A DNA stretch of 64,000 nucleotides from Prunella strophiata (lineage: Eukaryota; Chordata; Aves; Passeriformes; Prunellidae), in contig JAZBQD010000015.1 in assembly GCA_036583965.1 (NCBI GenBank), positions 88,647,809-88,711,808 on the forward strand. The letters run 5' to 3'. The notes beneath the pieces are model-generated. The model was not told the origin of the DNA and ran no database searches. It worked only from the letters and a program-made list of their open reading frames with translations. A program made the position numbers and the translations under genes. Shown piece by piece: positions 1-63,367 of the stretch. Within the stretch, counting starts at the first letter, position 1; every line of letters begins with the position of its first letter.

Positions 1-3000
1 GTACTCTTGTATTTAATGCAGAAGCTAATTAATAATTTTAACCATTGATCTCTGCTGTGCTTTTTCTAGTTTCTCTACATTCCTTTTGTAATTAGGGGCT
101 CTGAATTGCACAAACCACCGAGACTACACAGTGCCAGAGCAGTTTCTGCTTTGTTATCTATTCTCTCCTAATTCTTAACATTCAATGTGTTTTTATTATG
201 TCACTCCAGAGCACTTGACTGACAGCTCCATAGGAATCCAAAGACCTCTTTTCTCAGTAACAACAGCCCATCATTCAGAGCCCATCTCTGTATCTGTCAC
301 ATTAGGATTGTGTTTTTAAATTTAAATTTAATATTTATCAACACTGAACTTTATCTACCATTTTCTCACTTGGATCACTCAGTATCATGAAATCTTTCTG
401 TAACACTTCATAGCTTAAATTTTTGCTGCCATTACCATTAATACCCTTAGCATAAAGGATTAGTTTTGCTATTAACTTCCCCTCCTAAGTTATTTATGGA
501 TACATTAAACTGTGCTAGTACAAACTCCTGAGGAATGCAGAAAGAGAGCTCCCCCCTTCATGACAAAAACTGACCTATCCTCTGCTTTTCTTTAAATCAG
601 TTTTTTTGTGTGTGTGAACTTCACCTTTCTATTTATTTAAGAGTCTTTTCTCCCAAAAATACTCAGGCTGACTCTGTCAGCCACAATTCTTGTCCTTGCC
701 TACTTTCAAAGGATTTGAGGGCTGGAGGCCATGACCTTGCTGGCCACCACAGTGGTTGCCTTGTTCTCATTTTTTTGTACATTTACTTCCACAGCAGTGG
801 TTATTTTGCATTTTACAGCTCTTCCAAGGCTCTTAATCTCCACTCTCCACCACAGCACAGCTCTTCTCTAGTGAGGACATCAGGTACACTTCTGTAGGAC
901 CCTTATCCCTTTGGTTTCATCTGAAGGAGCTCCATGTGCTCAGGGTGGGACAGCTCTGTGACAGGAGCCAAGGAGTGGGAAACCTGTGGTGTTTTAAAGG
1001 CATGTTCCTCACCCCCACTAAAACTGGAGGTGGGGAAAATACCTGTCCAGCCCCTGCCAGCATCTTCTATGGGTGGCCAGGGAGTACTGTGCTAATACAC
1101 AGCTTTCCTATTTGGGAGATCAGTGCACAGGGATTGTGCCACTGGTAACAGAGTTAAACCTGCCTTATGGACTGTGAGCTCTCCTGTGTGTGCAGCAGTG
1201 CTGCTCCAGCTGGAGTCTAACTGCATCTTTCCTATGTACTTCTTCCTCTTGTATTACAATACCAGCTGAGTCTCTTCCCACCCAATTTCTGGTAAGCCCT
1301 ATTGCACCAAAGCCCTCCTTTAAAACCAGACATTCCCTCTTATTTTCAAACCTCTAACCCAGAGTGCCTTCATTTAGTCCACCATTCTGGACTTCAGTTT
1401 CCTAAATGAGTTTCACTGACTCTGCCCAGTGCCTTATTTGAACCTGTGGAGTTATCCCTTTGCCACTCCAAACACACACTCTTCCACCACAACTCTAAAT
1501 CTTCTTCTTATCCTTACCTTAAAATTTCAAGAGCTCTTAGGGTGCTTTTTAAAACCAGCAACCTTGTTCCAAATATGGTCTAGTTTAAACCTGACTGTCC
1601 CCTTACACAGATGTTTATATAAACTCTTTTATTCCAACAATTTTTCCAAAGTGCTTGTAAGACTGAAATCAATGCAATTTCAGATGCAGAATTTCATTTT
1701 TTCATGTATTAAAGGAGATTGAGCAGTCATTCAATACAGAAATGAAACAACATCATTTTAGTAATATAAAGAGAGTCACTATAAAAAATCAGGTCACAGT
1801 ATCACAGGATGAAAACAAAGTTAATTTATCAAATGCTAAAAACTGTCAGTATTGCTGTGGAGAACGAACAGACAGAAGGTACAGTTGTTTATCAGAGAGT
1901 TCATTGAACAGTCCAAAAGGGGAATCTCACCCATTACACACAACATCTCACCACCTCTGGAAAACACAATCCTGGCAAGCATTGTGGCAAAGATGGCAAA
2001 GTGCCTTGTTGAAGTGGAGGAACCAAAGAATAATTTCCAAAATTAAAGGGAATTGAGAACATAAGACAGTTTGAGGACAGAAAAGGGAAGGGAAGGGAAA
2101 AAGAAGAGAAATAAAAGAACAACGCAGTAGATGTTTCAAAAGTTATTTAGATATAAACATGTTATCTGTGGTTCTTGTAAAGTTTGTGAGAGCTGTGACT
2201 TCAGTTTCCAAGGTAGGTTATCATAGACTGTAATCTGCTGGATTTTCAGCCACCTTATATTTACCCAATGCAAAGCTCTTAAAAATTAATCAAAAGAAAC
2301 TGTTCTTCAAAATTTGAGGCACCAAGAGCTGTTTAATTGCTGCATAGTGATTTCTGTCTCTTACAGGAATAGCATTTTCACGATATCAAACAAGTGTTCA
2401 GTAGAGAGATAAATACAGCACATGGAGTTAATATAATCATGTAGGTTCAGACAGGAAAGGTCAGCTCAGGATTCTTATGCCTTACTTATAGATATACACA
2501 ATTCCCACCTTCCCCCAAAATAAATATATAATAAAATAACCTTTTATTTCAAACTAAGTTAATATACAGTTAGTATAACCAGGCTGGAAGAATTCCATTT
2601 ACCCTAAAGAAGCAATCCCTAACTGTGGACATATTACAGTTAATTACTTAGTAACTTGGTCTGAAGCTGTAAAGGATACTTTACTAGTGGCTTAGCTATA
2701 AAACACTACCAAAATAGTATCTGTAACCCAGAGTGTATTTCAGAAGGTTGGGAACACAATTAGTGACGTATATGCTTTGTCCAAGAACACAGAAATGTAC
2801 CCAGAATCGTGATGACTGGACAAATCACCTGTTTCTGCAGGCAACCTGCCTCAGTCAGTTGTGTGAGAAGGGAATGGGAAGGTTATTTATTTACATCTAG
2901 TATTGGATGGGCTGGTCAGTGAACCTAAGGATTTTCAAGTCAATTAAATTGAAATTGCCCTGATCAACAGCTTTTCCTGAATGAAGGGGCAGAGAAAAAC

Positions 3001-3452
3001 AAGCAATACAGCTCTGAGTATTAAGTGACTCTGCCTACCATAGGAGCTAGCAAGCACAGTTATTCAGATATTTGCACCTGAGATTCTAATGGTTCTAGAA
3101 AACATCACTTAAAAAAAAAAAAAATTAGTAAGCATAATACAATGTATAATCGTTAGCGCTGAAGGGACTTTTGAAAAGCTTCCTTGCAAACTGGTCTGCA
3201 GGCAAAACAATCTTCTGAATTTTTTTATATATACACAAGTCTTTAACTGTCAGGTAACAACTCAGTCACTTTTCTGACAACACTGGATCGTCTTATGCCT
3301 TGCAGAATTTTTTCCTTTTTTTTTGTTTATTTAGTAGTCCAGAAAAACAGATGTAGTAGCACTACTCTCATAATGCTACCAATCCTGGAATGTCTGCTGT
3401 CCTTTTAGATGGCAGGGCCGTGAATCCATTTTAACTCCTTTTCTCAACTTAC
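1..3452. other. JARID2 intron (3' side, incomplete), no gene seen
   Basis: This is AT-rich intron sequence downstream of the last visible JARID2 exon. I looked on the minus strand for the next exon (expected to begin near KRRHIAKPFS) and did not find it, so the intron appears to be at least 3.4 kb. Short open frames here have no recognisable domain. Apart from a 14-base A run near 3111-3124 there is no clear repeat. Confidence 0.7.
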
Positions 3453-52227
<48,775 letters not shown>

Positions 52228-52563
52228 CTGTGGAAACAAGAGCACATCAGAAACATGTTAGGCAGAACTTGCTGGATGTGTGAAAACATAAAAATTCACC
52301 ATATAGGAGGGAGAGAGAGATCTGAATCCATCTCCCACCAATACCAAATCCCTAACTGGGTCAATAATGAAGACAGTATTTTATTTGTTTTACCCTTTGG
52401 TATCTTCTGCTGCAATTTGGAAAACCAGAAAGGGAACATCTTGACTGCAAAATCTGTGACTACTGTTTCATATGTTCTGAGTGTCTTCTTGCACATGATA
52501 CAATTACAGTTTACCATCCACTTATTTGGAAATTAAATCTGTATTTTGCACCATGAAAATGCC

Positions 52564-52579
52564 TTTTTTTTTTTTTTTT
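52564..52579. repeat. T16 homopolymer
   Basis: A pure T run, about 340 bases upstream (in gene sense) of the first visible JARID2 exon. Confidence 0.9.
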
Positions 52580-55389
52580 GTTAAGTGTTAGTGCTTATTG
52601 CTTTCTGTTTTTAATTAAATTACAAATTAGGTTTATTTTAGCCCCATTAAGGTTTTAATCATTCCAATCTGCTAGAATCTTATTTTTATAGTAACGTATA
52701 TATTAATAGATAAGGTATATATATTTGTGCCCAGTTCTAAAAAATAAAACCTTTAGAAGAAGATATTTTTGACAGGGAAAACATCAGGTCAAAACCTTTA
52801 TATTTTTGTTTGCTTGGCCACAGCCCAGAAGACAAGTAAGCAAGGAGGTCAGCAGTGGGGTTAAGCAGGATTTGGGATAAATTTGTAAGATTGAAGGACA
52901 TGAGTGGAATGAATTTGTTCAGTTCTGGTAGTGGGCAATGGACTGACACTGATTAGTTTTAGAACATGCCCAGATAGGGCTGCAGGAAATGAGGGGCTGC
53001 AGGTGATTTTGGCACTTGGCTGCAAATTATTTCAAGCCTGTCTGAAGGCTCTGATTAACTGCTATGTAGCAATGAATGAGATTTTCTTTAATATGTCTAG
53101 AACATAAATTGGTATTAGGGAAAGCATTTTGGGGCAGGACAGATACCCAGAGGGGGTCTGGCTGGGAGCCTGGCTCAGTTCCCCATATAAGAACATGTTA
53201 ATTTCCCACTTAAGCAACTGGGATTCTAATTATGATCTTTATTACAGCTTCAAAAAAGAGAGAAGCTACAGAAAGAACTTAAAGCCTTGTTGAGAAAGGA
53301 TGCAATTTGATGTCATTTTTTCCCCTAATAGCAGAGTATTTACATAATGTCAAAGTGATACATATTAAATAACACTGAAGGGAAGCCCAGGTCTTGTCAC
53401 TCCATGGCAGCCTCGACTGTTGTGACTTAAGGAAAGCACAGTTATCATTTGGTAGGTATGAAACACATAATTGGCAAACCCCTTGTTTTTCACAGGTATT
53501 AACCTTAAATATTTGGGTAACAAGAGGCTTGTTACAACAAACACATCCCCTAATGACAACAAAGAGCCAAAGTAACATTCAGCAGTTTTCTCCCTAAACT
53601 ATGCATAAAATTGTCCTTGTCCTCACTATCCAACCCCCAGTGCCCTGAACAACAAAACATACCAGCCATTCCTACTGCTTTTTTTAATCTCCTCCATGGC
53701 AAAAATAACCTGATGTTTACAAATTTTTTTTTATCATGGTGCTTATAATTTGTGAACTGGAACTAAAAGACTATTTAGCACTTATATTTCCTCATATCTA
53801 TGAGCAATTATCTTTCCAGAATGAAGTTCTTGTACAGATATGCCTGTATTGCCAAAAAATTACTCCGATTGCTTTGCAAAGCCCCATCTCTTCAAGCAGA
53901 CTAAGGACTCCCGTGCAGGATGAATGGTATTTTAATTTCAAACAACTACATTTCTATCACCAAAACCACACATGCAGCCAGAGAAAAACGCTTTGTGTTG
54001 GCTTCTGTTCTGCACTAAACATATGCTCTCTCGGCAAAAAGCAGACTATAAAGGTTAGCAAGCATCCTGGCTTTCTGCACAGCAATTTTTTCCCATTGAT
54101 GTGCTTCATCAGCCAGGCTGTTAAAAACATAAACCCACCCACTCTCTGCATCTCTGTACCTGCTCAAATCTCGTGTGATCAGTGATAAGCACCACAACAC
54201 AAAGTAAAGGTTAAGCCTGTTTTATGGTTCAAAATTAACCCTTTGCAGCAAGAATCATCCACGCTGGTTTGCAGTATCCCCATTATCAGTCCACAGTGCA
54301 CTGAAACAGGATTAGAGAATGACTTGCAAGCTTGGCATAGATGTGAAATGAATTAGGGAACCAAAAGTACTTTTGGGTTCTGTCTGTCTTTGAAAGTACG
54401 CTGTCTGCTAGCATTCTTTCCTGGGACAAAAAATTCCCTGTGGGACACGGAGCCTGGCCTGGCAGCATCTCAGGCTCTTCACTACCCATGGGGACCCTTG
54501 ATTTCAGCAAGGATAGAGAAAATTCCAGGTATTCCCTTGACTTACAACCATGAACTTTTGCTGCTTCTCCCAGGGAGGCTGTGGAGACTTGTGGCTATAT
54601 GGTAAAATGTGTCCAAGATGCTTCTCCTGTCAAACCAGAGTTGAAAGATGGCTGTACTTCCATCTGCTCAGCTTGACCTCACCAGTGCCACAAAACCAGG
54701 CCCCCCCTTATGAAATATCCATCTTGTATTAAAACCACAAGCAGTTACAGGGTGGAAATATCACTGATTCAATTTATGAACACTAGTAAATGAAAGCACT
54801 CTTTTATGACTGCAGCATCCTTTAGGTTTCTGCAACAACTACTGTTCCTTGCCTGGACACGTATGTGCTCCACAGGCTTCTACTTCAGTGCCTGAGAGTG
54901 CATACAGAGTGAGCTGTGAGCAAGAAATAAACTATTCTGCAGCTACAGCATACAGAGATGAGGAATCAAGGTTAGGGAGCAAAGGACAAGTTCTTAAGTA
55001 GCCTTTGCTTCAGATTTATTAAACATGACCAGTTTCAAAGGTGGGTGAGCAAAGAAAAAAGCACACATATTTCAAAACATTGGCAGCAACTAAAACTGTT
55101 TCCTTGTGAAGGCATGTATGCACCTTAATATACTTGTATGTCCCCATGAAAACCTCTAGCAGCATAAAACCAATTATTTCAGGTATGGTTTCACATTACA
55201 CTTAATCCAATCTAAGTGTGAAGCTGCTGCCAAAGCAGGATTGTACCCTCCTTGTTCACTACAGTTACATTAGACGAAGCGTATCAAGTTGTACTCACAC
55301 ACCACTTCTGAACAAAGAAGAACAGAAATTATAAAAGTGCTCAGAAAGACACAGTGTGTGTATGATGGTGGCCATCTCAAATTTAGAGA

Positions 55390-55958
55390 GAAACAGTGTA
55401 GTCAGCAGGACCAAGGCAGTGATTGTCCCCCTGCACTCAGCACTGGTGGGGCCACAGCTCAAATCCTGCATTCAGTTTCGGGCCCCTCGCCATGAGAAGG
55501 ACATTGAGGTGGTGGAGATGGAAACAGAGCCGGTGAAGGGTCAGGAGCACAAGCCCTATGAGAAGTGAGTGAGAGAGCTGGGGGTGTTTAGCCTGGAGAA
55601 AAGGAGGCTCAGGGGGAATCTCATTGCTCTCCACAACTGCCTGAAAGGAAGGTGTAGCCAGGGGGGAGTCAGTCTCTTCTCCCACATAACAAGTGACAGG
55701 ACCAGAGGTAAAGGTCTCAAGTTGTGCCAGGGGATGTTTAGATTGGGTATTAGGGAAAGTTTCTTTACAGAAAGGGTTGCAAAGCATTGCAATAGTCTGC
55801 CCAGTGAAGTGATTGAGTCACCATCCCTGGAGGCATTTAAAAAGACACATGGATGTGGCACTTAAGGACACAGGTGGACTTGGCAGTGCAGGGTTAATGG
55901 TTGGAGTCAATTATTTTAGAGGTCTTTTCCAACCTAAATGAATCCATGATTGATTGAA
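55390..55958 (+). mobile_element. CR1 LINE 3' fragment
   Basis: Plus-strand CR1 3' region. It starts at a CAGCAGGACCAAGGCAGTGA motif that also occurs in the 24-kb copy, runs through ATTGAGGTGGTGGAG, GAGCTGGGGGTGTTTAGCCT and AAGTTGTGCCAGGGG, and ends GGTCTTTTCCAACCTAAATG with a degraded octamer tail. Short plus-strand frames still resemble the C-terminal end of CR1 ORF2 but contain stops. It is in the opposite orientation to the host gene. Confidence 0.9.
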
Positions 55959-56019
55959 TGCACAACACCACCAACACCTTGCTTCTTAATGCAAGGATTT
56001 CTGTTGGAATGACCTATTT

Positions 56020-56300
56020 AGCGTGCATTTGGCAACAACAGACAGATTGGCATGAGCAGCAGAAAGAACAAAAAAAATCCTGTTTCCGTCCTCAAATAAA
56101 TTGCTCACTTTGTCCTCATTGAAAGGGTACACACTATGTAAGGCTCATAAATACGCAAACAGAAAAAACTTCAAGAGACGGAAAAGGACGAGGAAAGAAC
56201 TTAAAATAATCCCACATCTAAACGTCATGCGAACACCCAACATGCCGCCAGAAATATCTAGACTATTTTAAAATAAACAGTAAACCACCTTCTCTCAACA
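56020..56300. promoter_or_regulatory. Candidate conserved intronic element
   Basis: Directly after the 55.4-56.0 kb CR1, this stretch holds clustered CpGs (TACGCAAAC, AGACGGAAAAGGACGAGG, AACGTCATGCGAAC, GCCGCC) and looks single-copy. The call rests on composition only. Confidence 0.3.
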
Positions 56301-58261
56301 GAGTATTATTTTCCTTCTACTTCTTTTGAGAGACTTTAAACACATACCTATGACGCAAAGTTCAAAAAAGCCTCAGCCTGAGGAAGTCTCACCTCCTTTG
56401 GGCATGCTTCTCTTCTACTGAACTGATGGTTTAGGTCTGAGAAAGTAAATTTCAGCCAGAGACTAAAACTCCACAACAAAAATATCCTAATTGCAAAAAG
56501 TCAGACCAGGCTACAAAACACTTCTCTCCTGACACAAAAATATACTTTTTGAAGCTTTTTTAGAGTAGAACTTATTTTTAGTTGAATATTTTAAGCAAAT
56601 TGCATTCTCTGTAATTAAAACACTACAGTTTGTGTTAATGAAAACTGCTTCAGAATGTCTTTTTAAAAAGCATATCCTAGCACCATTCCTTTAACTTGCA
56701 AAAAAGTTCACATTTAGGGAAAAAAAGACTTAATACACAAAAGGGAGTCTTTTCTTCACAAAGCAAAGTTCAGGCTAGTAAGTAGCAGTCTGTGTTAAAT
56801 TTAGTAAACATTAACATTCTAGATAACAGTGCATGTTGTGCTAGCCACAAATCAAGTATTAAACTACCAGTATGTGAGATTTTGTTGTACATCAGTGCAA
56901 AAATCTGACTCTTTTCAGTTTATTACTCCATAACTCTTAAGCGAAAACAAAGCATAAGTATGATAAAACACACACAAAACCAAATATGCACAGATTTGTA
57001 ATATATTTGCATGCATACTAATCTATTTATGGAAAATTCTGGGTTTGAGAGGCTATTCTCATACCTAAGCATCTCAACTGGGAAGAGATTTGCAATACAA
57101 ACTTCTGCAAACATTCTCTAATCTCCAGCAATCTGCAGGTTTGCACCAAACTTCCTGCTTAGTATGTGCTACCGTATGTCCTTGCTGCTTGGTCTCATTA
57201 CCTTTCACTTACTCCTTGAACTCCACTTTTGCTTTTGTCTTTTCCTGCTTTTCTGTAGCCTGATATAACCTTTTTCTTGATAACAGCAGGACAAGGAGTT
57301 AGGTTTCCAAACACTGTAAGAACCATAGCTGAAACAGCTGCTTGAGCAGTACAGTTTTGTGACTAATTCCTATTTTCCTTCTCACTGCAATGTGCTTTTC
57401 ACTTAACAATTAAGGGAAGGCTCTGGCACGGCTGGGCACTCTACCTCACAGATTTTGTTCTGACCACTCCATGCTAACTATCATTATAGTTTCCCCTCTT
57501 GCTGAATACCTGGGTTATTTACTTTTGTGCTGTGACATTTTGCTGGCATGGTGAAATACTTATCTCTGAGGTTTGCTTGGCTCTGATCTCAATGAGGTCT
57601 GAATTGCACCATCTTTCAGTCTCACTGGAGGTGATAAACTAAGTATGAAAATTGTGTAACTGCACCATGCAACGTGGCACTTGGTCTGGCACACAGCTTG
57701 TCTGTACAGAAAAATTCACTAGCGTGTGCAGCTTTGTTCAGTAAGGTAAACTTACCTGAACGTGACAGGCTGCAGAAATATTCTGCCCTCATTTAAAAAT
57801 AAAATAAAAAAGTAATTTAGGCTTTAATAGCCAGGTGTTTGCTGGAAATCAGATGATTATCAAGCGTGTAATTTCCACCTCAAAGTCGACCATGTTACAG
57901 GCACTTCTAGGCAAGCCCAAGATGAGCATGCAAAACTTGTTGCTGGAGGTATCATTCTTCACAGGACTAGAAGGAAATCTTGTGCCAGCAGGAAGCATGG
58001 CTAAGCTACATTTTACCCTTTCAATCCTCAGAGCAAGTCCAAGACATTCCCTCCCAACAGTGACCTTCTAGAAGACCACCAGTTCATGTGAACAGGGCTC
58101 CAAACTTCAACAAGTTTTCTACGACAACAATGCCAAAACTTACATATTCTTTTTTCCCCAAAGTGTGATGGCTAGCATTTGTATACTCAAAAAAAAAATG
58201 CAGTGGGAAAAAAATTCCCCTCAGAACACAAGGTCTTGTTGGCTGTTCCTGGAGCACACCT

Positions 58262-58299
58262 GAGTGCAGGCGTTGGCTCTGAGTGCAGGTGTTGGCTCT
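58262..58299. repeat. 19-bp tandem duplication
   Basis: GAGTGCAGGCGTTGGCTCT is followed directly by a copy with one C-to-T change (GTG for GCG). Confidence 0.95.
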
Positions 58300-61200
58300 G
58301 GTGGCACCAGGGAGTGTTTCTATCTGTACTCACACATCTCTGCCACCACTGTGTCCCAAGCTACCCTATCAGGTCAATCAACAGCACCACACCAAGAGCA
58401 AGAAAGCCAGTGTGTGAAGGAGTCCTTTGAATTACATTTCCTCTCCCACATGCCCCAAAGCTACTGGGATAGTATTTTCTGCCCATATCAGTGGTATCTG
58501 TTGCCCATTTGATAACACACAGCTCTGACATTACTGCCAGCAAGTCTGCAGTAGTGGAAACAGAGATTCAATCAGCATCTGTGTCCCCACACCAATCTGT
58601 ACCAGGAAGGGACTCGAAGCTGAGACCTGGTTGCTCCCATCCATGCAGATATCAAGTACAGGTAACTGTTGCAAAGCACGGGGTCACTCTCAGACATAGC
58701 TCCTTCAAAATAATTTGCAAGATAATGTAATACAAGACACAACCTAGACCTGTTCTACCAGGTAAGAGTGTAATCTTAACCCTGTCATATGATTAAAAGA
58801 ATCTGGGCTACTTTTCAGTAAATTAAACATTCCAGAAAGGTTGAACGCAACAATTTTCAGAAGCTGTTTTTATTAAGACCTTTATTCACTCAATCTCTTT
58901 TACTTTCTGTGGGTCGGTAAATCAAAATTGGGCCTACATTAACAACACAATTTTAAACCAGATTTAAATTTTCAAGTGATCCAATGAAGGCACAATATCA
59001 GTCCTTGATTGTTGAGCCTTACAGGGCATGTTTCTTTAAAAAACATTTCTTGCTCTAAAACTTTAGCCACAATGAATGGATGAACATTTTGCTTGGAGAT
59101 TTTTTTTTTGTGTGTGTATGTGTGTTTTGTTAAATGGGAAACAAAGTTGATTTCTGAGAACCTCCTCTCCTGCTAGCAACAGAAAGGTGTTTGGAAATGG
59201 CATTTAGTGAACAATAATTGAGATAACCCTTATGCTTCATAACTAGTTCAAAGTACAGTTAGACACAAACTTTTTTCCCTAAAAGCTGCTCCTGTTATCA
59301 TTAATTCTGGAACCGCCTGTTTTTCCTGGCAATGCTCACTGATTACAAGAAGGTACTTGCAGTTTCCAAACCCTCCTCGTGTCATGCAGTTTAGCAGAGA
59401 CACTTATACCTACTAAGGGAAACAGCTGGCTGTTCAAACAACACCAAAGATAGCATGGGGCAAAGTGGGAGTCCTTAAAAGCTGCTGGGCACTGTTACCA
59501 TCCTCCACTACATCAACTGTGTTAGGCAGAACTGGACAACTCCAGCCACCATAAATGAGCCTTGCACATACTCCACATTGCCTATATAAGCAGTCACAAT
59601 GACATAGGTATGGAGAGCCTGCCTGCTAGACTGAGGCCTATACTAGGCAGTTTATAGAAGAAGTTGTACAAAACTAACACTGTATTCAGGTTTCACCTGT
59701 GGATCCAGTAAGTGCAGGTGTATCAGTGGTCTAGATAACCTTGAGAGGGCTAAATCAATCACCCAGGGCTAAATGCCCTGGGTTTTTGCCCTGAAGCATC
59801 CACAGTGGTCAGGGAATTTTGACATTACTCTTATGTAGCAGTAGGATTTCCCAGTGTGAACTTGAGTGCCCTTCGTGGACTTCAGGATACAGGGAAGCAA
59901 GAAGGAACAAGAAACAATCCAAAACACCAAAAGCATAACTAGTCAAAGTTGCAGCTTTTCTCCAGGAGAATGAGTCCCCTCTCACCTTACTGCTGCAACT
60001 GGTTTATACTGGATTTGATGCAAGAACAGTCCATGCTTATTGCACACAATTTGCATCACTGCAGCACTGTAGGCAGGGTCACAACCTCTCATTGTGCTTA
60101 AGCCAAAACTTAACTCAGAGTTACAGCAAGATGCAACTCCAGCACAACACAATTACAAAACCACATATCCACCTTCAAATATCTCAACAATGGCATGCTT
60201 CCAGCTCAGACTCTAGCAGCTGGATAAAGACTGATTTAGACTGAAATACATTAATGACCATCAAATACTCAAACCCTTCCACCTGTCCCCTGTGCCAGCG
60301 GCTGTGGCAAGTACAGGAGGGTTTATTAGCTGTTGTCCAGAGTGAAGCAGCAATGGGAGTGTGATCAAATGAGGATATGGCAGCTGAATGAAACTCCCAA
60401 GAAGCAGTTTTCTTACAGCCTTTGTCATTAGATCACACTATAGCAACTGTCCTACAGACTTCTCCATAAATCCAGGGCCAAAGCCTTAATTCCTCTGTAA
60501 GCAAGCGTGGGATCTGGAACAATCAGAAAGACAATGACTCTTTTAAATGTACTTTTTCCAGAGCTATAACACCTGAGATTGGACAAAAATGTTTCCTCTC
60601 CATACAGACATGTGGTGATCTGTACATGGCAATAGATGGCAGAAGAGATCCTTCTGAGTACTGGAGACAGGTGGTGCCACCCTTCCTTTGTCCTGCAACA
60701 GTTCTTAAAAATTCCCATTCTGGAGTAGCTTCATTTTTAGTCTAAGAACATAAGCACTGGTACTTCAACCTTTGACTGCTCCAAGTTGTACTCCAGCTGT
60801 GTCTACACTGTACCATATTGCACATTGCATAAAGCCTTCAAATTCATCAGTCTACATGGAAATGAATCTACAACGAAATGAATCAACAATGCTGCTGACT
60901 GTGAGTCCTACAAATGCTCCTCCCAAAGTCCTGGTTATTGCTGACACCCTCAACACCACAGCCAACAGCATTCAGCTGAGCCAGCTCATGTATGCCCACA
61001 GAAGCTACAAAGGTGCACAGTAATGCAAAACCAGCCTCATTCAGAAGGAACAGGAATGTATTCCAGAACTCCATTTTGAAAGGGGGCTGTGTCCTGCCCA
61101 CATCTCTTTCCTTGCTGTTCTTTGGGCTATGCATGCTACAGAGATTGCACCCCAGCTTATGATACTTGACTCCTTGGGACTAAGCTGTGGTGGGAGTCAC

Positions 61201-61688
61201 TGCACTGGTGTGAAGCAGCACCAGCACCAGCTGCTGATGAGCACTGACTTCAGCACTACCATAAAAACTACAACAACTTCTGACCCTCCCTATGCTCCCA
61301 CTTGTGCACAGCTTACTTCAGCTCCTGCACCCATGCTCTGGAGGCATTCCTCTTCTGCAGCATTCCTCATCTCAGGCTGCTACTTGCTTCTCTTCACCAG
61401 AGCACTCTGCAAGCTGCCTACCAAGCACAGCTGAGCACAGCTACCTATAAACAGAGACTAGAGTTTTTGGTTCCTGCATCCAGAAATGAGGACTGCCCCT
61501 CTATTCTAGCAGTGCGACCCAGGATTCCTACTTTTCAGCTTGAGCCAAAACTACCTATGCCACACCAGAAAGCACGAAGAACATCACCAAGGAGTAAATT
61601 TAGGCCAGATCTGCCATTTTATGCTGTGCTGCTGCACAGAGAAGAGCATCACCACATGCTAGAAAGTTAAAATGCAAAACCACAGCAG

Positions 61689-61729
61689 AAAAAAAAAAAA
61701 AAAAGAAAAAAAAAAAAAAAAAAAAAAAA
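61689..61729. repeat. Interrupted A run, about 40 bases
   Basis: Sixteen and twenty-four As separated by one G. The sequence before it is not a recognised retrocopy. Confidence 0.9.
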
Positions 61730-63367
61730 GAATTAAGGATCTCATTTACATTTGCTTGGTTTTTAATAATCACTACCAGATGTCTGAGTGTGTACTATGT
61801 CTACAAACTTCTTTTCAAGACGAAAACCACAAGAACAAAGTTATTTTTTCCCATTAAACCCTGTCCCTTTGTGCTGGAAGTAAACAAGGTTGAACTCCAT
61901 GCTAATAGACACCTTCCTCACTGGATGGAGGATGCAATTTCCAGTTCACTTGCACGATCTCCACCTACCAGCAAGGAAGCCTGTCCATGTCCTGCTGCCT
62001 CGCACTCACTGAAGGTGGAAGAAGGAAGCAATCCCTCACAAGTCTTCTGATATTCAGGTAAAGCCAGTGTGGGAAAGCCTAAGGGCACAAAATGGTCTCT
62101 CCCTCCACTTCACTTCTCTGAAACACCATGCTGCTGTCTGCTTGGAATTGCAGGCAACTTTGTTAACTTTGTTACTGCTTATTACCAATGTAGGCTTGGA
62201 TTATTTTCAAAAGTGGTTTTGACCCCTACAAAAAGATTTCCTCACCCTATGGAAGACAGCCTATAGAACGTTAAAACCTGTCAATTTTGAGAAAACTTGA
62301 GCATTGCCCTCTATTTAATTACAGAGAGGTCAAAACTTACTTCTAGCACAACACACTGTGCAGCTTCAATATTATTCTAACATTATTTTCAGTGTCCTCA
62401 GACATCTGAGGGACATCTGCAAAACCTGTTCATTTCCCAATTCCCAAGCAGGAGGCATTAAACAAAACCAGCTCGGTTCAGATGACAGAGCTTCCCACTT
62501 CCTTGCTCATGAGATGCCTGGGCACTACCCACACCCCTGGTCTCTGATCAATTCAGAGCTGCTCTTTGTTCCCTATGATAAACCAAATAATACCAAACAT
62601 AGCAGCAGCTCCCTCCCTAGTAATTTGACCAGCTGCTAAAACTCAAGAGGATGCAAGATCAAAGCCATGCGACTGAAGGAAAATTCTTTTTTCACTTTGA
62701 GCAGCCTTTTCTCTGCAATTGTGCTTTGAAAAAAAAAAAAAATTGTTTTACAGACCATTTCATTCTTGTTTTCCAATCTCAGAAAAACACACGTACCTCA
62801 ACTCGAGCAATCGTTCACCTTCGCCCTAAAAGCAACTTGCACTAGCCAGAAAGCCATGGATTACTTCTGGCAGAAATGTCAGAAATAACAGTGTATGGAT
62901 CATTCTAGCCATCATCTGAATGGCTGAGAAACTTCCTGTTCAATTAAGCCCTGCACTAATCCCTAACATTTGAATAAAATTTTCCATCTACTGGCAGGAA
63001 GTGATAAAAGTCAGTAGGTTGCGGGCATTTTAACCTCTTGCAGAGGTTGCAATTTAACCACACCTGAAACCATATATCTGCACTTCCCACAGGGACAGCC
63101 TTTAGAAGGCTCCCCTACCATCTGGCTATTACCAGGAATTCAACATGTCTCTTGTAAAAACTACAACGTTTAGACACACAGCAAGAAAAAAAAAGAGACA
63201 CAAGACATCCTATATCTGCTGCACAGACTTTATTCTGATAAGCAGCAAAGTGATCACTTTTGCATAGAACACCCATCAGTCACATTCACTGTCTTGCCAA
63301 AAAGGATTACTAAACAGAAACATGTAAGTGAGCTATCAGAGGAAGAAAATAAAATAAAAATCAGTAT

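Noticed and set aside
1..3452. Next JARID2 exon (C-terminal to the last JmjC exon)
   Set aside because: Scanned the minus strand for the expected KRRHIAKPFSMEKLL-like sequence and the zinc-finger cysteines; not found, so no exon is claimed.
61129..61670. Two overlapping plus-strand frames before an A-rich tract, suggesting a processed gene copy
   Set aside because: No similarity to a known protein was recognised, and birds make few such copies because CR1 does not mobilise poly(A) transcripts efficiently. The A run alone is not enough.
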